From Bacteroidota bacterium (lineage in GTDB: Bacteria > Bacteroidota > Ignavibacteria > Ignavibacteriales > Ignavibacteriaceae): a stretch of DNA of 10,304 nucleotides. This document shows positions 9,465-10,304 of the stretch, one piece after another (within the stretch, counting starts at the first letter, position 1; each line of letters opens with the position of its first letter). The stretch spans positions 1 through 10,304 of the forward strand of contig JAJYOQ010000118.1 in the NCBI GenBank assembly GCA_021796135.1, read 5' to 3'. The translations under genes and the position numbers were made by a program. The notes beneath the pieces were generated by a model that searched no databases, was not told the DNA's origin, and was given only the letters and a program-made list of their open reading frames with translations.

Positions 9465-10304
9465 TTAAGCAGTTAATTTTGTTTTAGCAGTTTGGAACTT
9501 AAACAGTTTATAGTTTATACTATCATTTAATGCCTGAAAACTAGCTTCTATTATATCTTCAGAAACGCCTACCGTACTCCAGGTTTCATTCCCATCGCTT
9601 GATTCAATTATTACACGAACGTTAGCGGCAGTTCCTTCCTTTTCGTTAAGCACACGGACTTTATAGTCGACTAGCTTGATCATTGAAATATCCGGATAAA
9701 ACCTTAATAATGCTTTTCTTAGAGCATTATCTAATGCATTTACCGGACCGTCGCCGTCGGAGGCGGTATGCTCAACTTCACCGTCAACTTTAATTTTCAG
9801 AACTGCTTCGGCTTTAGATAATCCTTGATTATCATAGAAGACATTTACTTTTGAATCTAATACTTCATAAAAAGGAATAAATTCTTTTAATTCGGATCGA
9901 AGCAGAAGTTCAAATGATGCTTCAGCGCCGTCAAATTGAAATCCGTTGTATTCAAGATCTTTTATATAATTGACTAATTTCTTACTTAATTCTTTTTTAT
10001 CGGAAAGGTCAATACCAAGTTCCTTCGCTTTATAATATATATTGCTTTGACCGGATAAATCAGAGACAAGAACGCGCTGGTTATTACCGACTGAATTAGG
10101 CTCAATATGTTCGTACATTTTGCTGTCTTTTAAAACTGCGCTGACATGAATGCCACCCTTGTGAGCAAAAGCCGACTTACCGACAAATGCCATCCTAGAA
10201 TTAGGGGTCAGATTCATTATTTCAAATACATAATTTGACAGTGAAGTTAAATGTTCGAGATTGATTTTTTGTTTCGTATCTAGTTTTAGTTTTAAAAGAC
10301 AGCA
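9465..10304 (-). CDS. cimA: (R)-citramalate synthase, C-terminal part (5' end outside window)
   Basis: The last 279 codons of a LeuA/CimA-family enzyme are visible. The frame is open to the right edge, so the in-frame ATG at 10215-10217 is internal; homology to the family continues upstream of it (NLEHLTSLSNYVFEIMNLTP). CimA condenses pyruvate and acetyl-CoA to (R)-citramalate, giving 2-oxobutyrate for isoleucine without threonine deaminase. Visible parts are the end of the catalytic region with GKSAFAHKGGIHVSAV, a linker domain, and the C-terminal LeuA-type regulatory dimer domain (roughly the last 130 residues) with GDGPVNALDNALRKAL and ESSDGNETWSTVGVSEDIIE. The FAHKGGIHVSAV form and the WSTVGVS ending favour the citramalate synthase subfamily over 2-isopropylmalate synthase or homocitrate synthase. 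The regulatory domain suggests feedback control, by isoleucine in known members. The amidase gene follows after 10 bases. Confidence 0.92.
   Translation of the reverse strand, partial: CCLLKLKLDTKQKINLEHLTSLSNYVFEIMNLTPNSRMAFVGKSAFAHKGGIHVSAVLKDSKMYEHIEPNSVGNNQRVLVSDLSGQSNIYYKAKELGIDLSDKKELSKKLVNYIKDLEYNGFQFDGAEASFELLLRSELKEFIPFYEVLDSKVNVFYDNQGLSKAEAVLKIKVDGEVEHTASDGDGPVNALDNALRKALLRFYPDISMIKLVDYKVRVLNEKEGTAANVRVIIESSDGNETWSTVGVSEDIIEASFQALNDSINYKLFKFQTAKTKLTA

Noticed and set aside
9465..10217. A 250-residue free-standing LeuA-like regulatory protein starting at the ATG at 10215-10217
   Set aside because: The frame runs open to the right edge and the upstream residues continue the CimA family pattern, so it is the tail of a full citramalate synthase.

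Overview
The window is AT-rich bacterial chromosome carrying core metabolic and transport genes. It looks like the Bacteroidota/Ignavibacteriota/Chlorobi side of the tree. The ClC-type channel reads like Bacteroidota-group homologues and the intergenic DNA is very AT-rich. Clear Shine-Dalgarno sequences before both glutamate synthase genes fit Ignavibacteria-like genomes better than typical Bacteroidetes. This placement is inferred by eye, not by a search. No rRNA, tRNA, insertion sequence, CRISPR array, phage gene or toxin/defence island was seen.

Layout, left to right: (1) the 3' part of a plus-strand major facilitator efflux transporter (1-687), cut by the left edge. (2) A ClC chloride channel/transporter with a C-terminal CBS pair (697-2499, minus), whose stop lies only 9 bases from the transporter's stop in a tail-to-tail arrangement. 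(3) A 90-base gap with a weak terminator-like hairpin for the upstream operon and a possible promoter for the channel gene. (4) gltD (2590-4044) and gltB (4037-8626), minus strand, overlapping by 8 bases: the two subunits of NADPH-type glutamate synthase (GOGAT). (5) A 66-base gap with a perfect 10-bp inverted repeat at its far end. (6) A nitrilase-superfamily omega-amidase-like hydrolase (8693-9454, minus). (7) The 3' part of a citramalate synthase gene, cimA (9465 to the right edge, minus), 10 bases from the hydrolase.

From 10304 down to 697 the minus strand reads cimA, amidase, gltB, gltD, clc. The first four have a shared nitrogen/2-oxo-acid theme. CimA feeds isoleucine synthesis from pyruvate and acetyl-CoA. 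The omega-amidase is expected to convert deaminated glutamine to 2-oxoglutarate plus ammonia. GltBD turns glutamine plus 2-oxoglutarate into two glutamates, the amino donor for branched-chain amino acid transamination. Whether they share a transcript is inference. Coding occupies nearly the whole window, no gene-free stretch exceeds 90 bases, and all genes look intact except the two cut by the edges. I see no strong sign of an undescribed system; the findings are modest.
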